From Gammaproteobacteria bacterium (lineage in GTDB: Bacteria > Pseudomonadota > Gammaproteobacteria > Chromatiales > Chromatiaceae): a DNA stretch of 7,275 nucleotides. Shown one piece after another: positions 5,630 through 7,275 of this stretch; position 1 is the stretch's first letter; every line of letters starts with the position of its first letter. The position numbers and the translations under genes were made by a program. The notes under the pieces are model-generated. The model ran no database searches. It was not told where the DNA came from and saw only the letters and a program-made list of their open reading frames with translations. The stretch lies in the NCBI GenBank assembly GCA_015767355.1, contig JADWMH010000106.1, positions 1-7,275 of the forward strand, in the 5' to 3' direction.

Positions 5630-7267
5630 TTAAGTTACGTGGTTGACACGGTTGTAGACGTTGAATTTACCGGTCGGTGCGTAAAGCCCCTTGACTCGAG
5701 CCTTCTCTTCGAGTGTCTTGGCATCGAAGATGATGATCTCGCCATTAGGTTCTTTACTGTCCTTACGGTTCCACACAGAGGTCCAAACTTCAGTGCCATC
5801 TTTATTGAACTCGAAATGAACCGCCGCATAACCTTCAACATCGGTCAGTTGAATGGTCTTGACGATTTCACGCGTCTTCTTGTCGATGACCTGAACGCTT
5901 TGTTGAACTTCCGGCTCAGGATGCTTGGTCTGGTCAGCCCAAACGTAATCTGAGTTGGGATGCGTACGCAGGAACACTCCGGGGCCGTCTGTCTCGACTT
6001 CGTAGCAGATTTTCCACGCCTGATCTTTATGCCCCGCGGGATCATTGCCCCATACGGTTACCTTGCCAACACCCAGGTGGGTGGTTCCGCCGACAGGACC
6101 GCATTTCTCGTCGTTCCAGTTTGCGCCGGGACCGGGATGCGGCTTCTTGTCCACATCGATCATGGCTTCCAGCTTTTGTGTCACGGTATCGATGACAACC
6201 ATCTTGTCAGAGGCGTTCGCCGCGATCTGGAAGTAGCGGCCGGTCGGATCGAAAAAACCGTCATGCAGGTATTTTGCGGAGTTGATCTGCGTAATCTTCA
6301 GATTATCAAGATCTGAATAGTCCACCTGCCACATCTGGCCCAGCTCCTTCGCGGCAACCAGCCAGGTTGGAGCCATTGGCGTGTCATAGATAGCAGCCAC
6401 ACGGGACTCGTTGACAAACTCGCCATCGACATTGACGCCGCGGGTAGAGACCACCTTCAGCGGCATCATGGTTTCGGCATCGAGAATAACGAAATGAGAG
6501 GGCCAGTAGGCGCCGCCGATAACGTACTTGCCGTCGCCTGATACGGCTACGTCGCGTGCGTCATAGGCAACCTGGACATTGGCAACCTTCATTTTATCAG
6601 GAGTCTGCCACAGGTCGACTTTGGTCATCATGCCGTCACGGCCCATGATGTACCAGAAGCGTCCCGGATCCTTAGCCTTGAGGGTGTCGTGATGCTCTGT
6701 GGTTTTGAGTACATGCACTGCATAACCTGTATCGATATGCGCGACGACCTCTTTCTTGTCGCCATCGATGACAGCAATTTTGCCCACATCACGCTCGATG
6801 ACGAGGAAAAAGTTCTGCCAGTTGCGGTCATGCATCGGCTTAGTCGGGTAGTCCTTGGGATCGACATGCACTTCATGACGCTCCTTCATCAGGGAGAGCG
6901 GCATTTCAGGTGGAACAGGTGGATCGATCTGGATATAGGTCGCCAGCAGGCTGATATCTTCTTTCGAAAAGATATCATCGAAGTTGTTCATGCCGCCTTC
7001 AGTACCCAGGGTGATAATCTTTTCCAAACGCTCCTGGCCTTTTTCCATGGTGCTTTTTGGCTCCAGATTTTTACCGGTGGCGCCTTTACGCAATACACCA
7101 TGGCAACCGGCGCAGCGCTGAAAGTACAAGCTCTTGGCCTTTTCAAAATCAGCCTCGGACAGTGTTGGCTGCTTGGCTGCTTCTGCGGATGCCTGAAACG
7201 ACACGCCGGCAAGCGCCAAACTGATTGCACCGGTTAAAACAGCACCGATTCGTCTATTTTTCGTCAT
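5630..7267 (-). CDS. nirS: Cytochrome cd1 nitrite reductase (NO-forming), NirS
   Basis: A 545-residue periplasmic enzyme that reduces nitrite to nitric oxide in denitrification; the family works as a homodimer with haem c and haem d1. A Sec signal peptide (1-28, cleavage near ASA/EA) is followed by the cytochrome c domain with CAGCH at 52-56 and likely axial Met93 (TEGGMNNF). The eight-bladed d1 propeller begins at about residue 140. The proximal d1 ligand is His185 in TGYAVHV. The two active-site histidines are His335 (KYLHDGFF) and His377 (KPHPGPGANW). Length and all key residues are intact. Compared with Pseudomonas-type NirS there are extra residues between the proximal His and the YIMGRDG strand (about 187-203, TTEHHDTLKAKDPGRF), which I recall from a NirS variant in other denitrifiers. 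The gene starts at ATG 7267, 8 bp from the window edge, so its promoter and FNR/DNR-type control sites are not visible. A terminator hairpin follows the stop. Confidence 0.98.
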   Translation of the reverse strand: MTKNRRIGAVLTGAISLALAGVSFQASAEAAKQPTLSEADFEKAKSLYFQRCAGCHGVLRKGATGKNLEPKSTMEKGQERLEKIITLGTEGGMNNFDDIFSKEDISLLATYIQIDPPVPPEMPLSLMKERHEVHVDPKDYPTKPMHDRNWQNFFLVIERDVGKIAVIDGDKKEVVAHIDTGYAVHVLKTTEHHDTLKAKDPGRFWYIMGRDGMMTKVDLWQTPDKMKVANVQVAYDARDVAVSGDGKYVIGGAYWPSHFVILDAETMMPLKVVSTRGVNVDGEFVNESRVAAIYDTPMAPTWLVAAKELGQMWQVDYSDLDNLKITQINSAKYLHDGFFDPTGRYFQIAANASDKMVVIDTVTQKLEAMIDVDKKPHPGPGANWNDEKCGPVGGTTHLGVGKVTVWGNDPAGHKDQAWKICYEVETDGPGVFLRTHPNSDYVWADQTKHPEPEVQQSVQVIDKKTREIVKTIQLTDVEGYAAVHFEFNKDGTEVWTSVWNRKDSKEPNGEIIIFDAKTLEEKARVKGLYAPTGKFNVYNRVNHVT

Positions 7268-7275
7268 GCTTATCT

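Overview
The window is part of a denitrification (nir) gene cluster. It codes for cytochrome cd1 nitrite reductase (NirS), electron-transfer cytochromes likely to serve it, and the first part of the haem d1 assembly genes. All convincing genes lie on the minus strand, so transcription runs from right to left. The order of transcription is: nirS (7267-5630); a NapC/NirT-type multihaem quinol dehydrogenase fused to an ethylbenzene-dehydrogenase-type haem domain (5552-3693); a cupredoxin fused to a NirC-type monohaem cytochrome c (3404-2763); nirF (2607-1423); a fused nirDL (1426-383); and a 3'-truncated nirG-like gene (390-1), cut off by the window edge.

The likely division of labour is as follows. 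The membrane-anchored tetrahaem/hexahaem protein takes electrons from quinol and passes them into the periplasm. The cupredoxin-NirC protein is either a carrier between this donor and NirS or a helper in haem d1 maturation. NirS reduces nitrite to NO. NirDL and the NirG-like protein (normally with NirH, which would be expected just beyond position 1) decarboxylate sirohaem in the cytoplasm. NirF acts late in haem d1 synthesis in the periplasm.

The organism is most likely a denitrifying proteobacterium of moderate GC, perhaps a gammaproteobacterial sulfur oxidiser or a betaproteobacterium. The basis is the gene content, the NirS variant, and two kinds of intergenic palindromic repeat that are typical of such genomes. 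The species cannot be fixed from the sequence.

The non-coding DNA is limited but structured. There is an intrinsic terminator hairpin between nirS and the next gene. An 81-bp double-hairpin repeat ends two bases from the stop codon of the multihaem gene. Two 62-bp copies of another palindromic repeat lie in opposite orientation on either side of the cupredoxin-nirC gene. From nirF onward the genes overlap by 4-8 bases and look translationally coupled. The most unusual features are the two domain fusions (quinol dehydrogenase with EB_dh haem domain, and cupredoxin with NirC), the CxxxCH haem motif, and the inverted repeat pair. No plus-strand gene is convincing.
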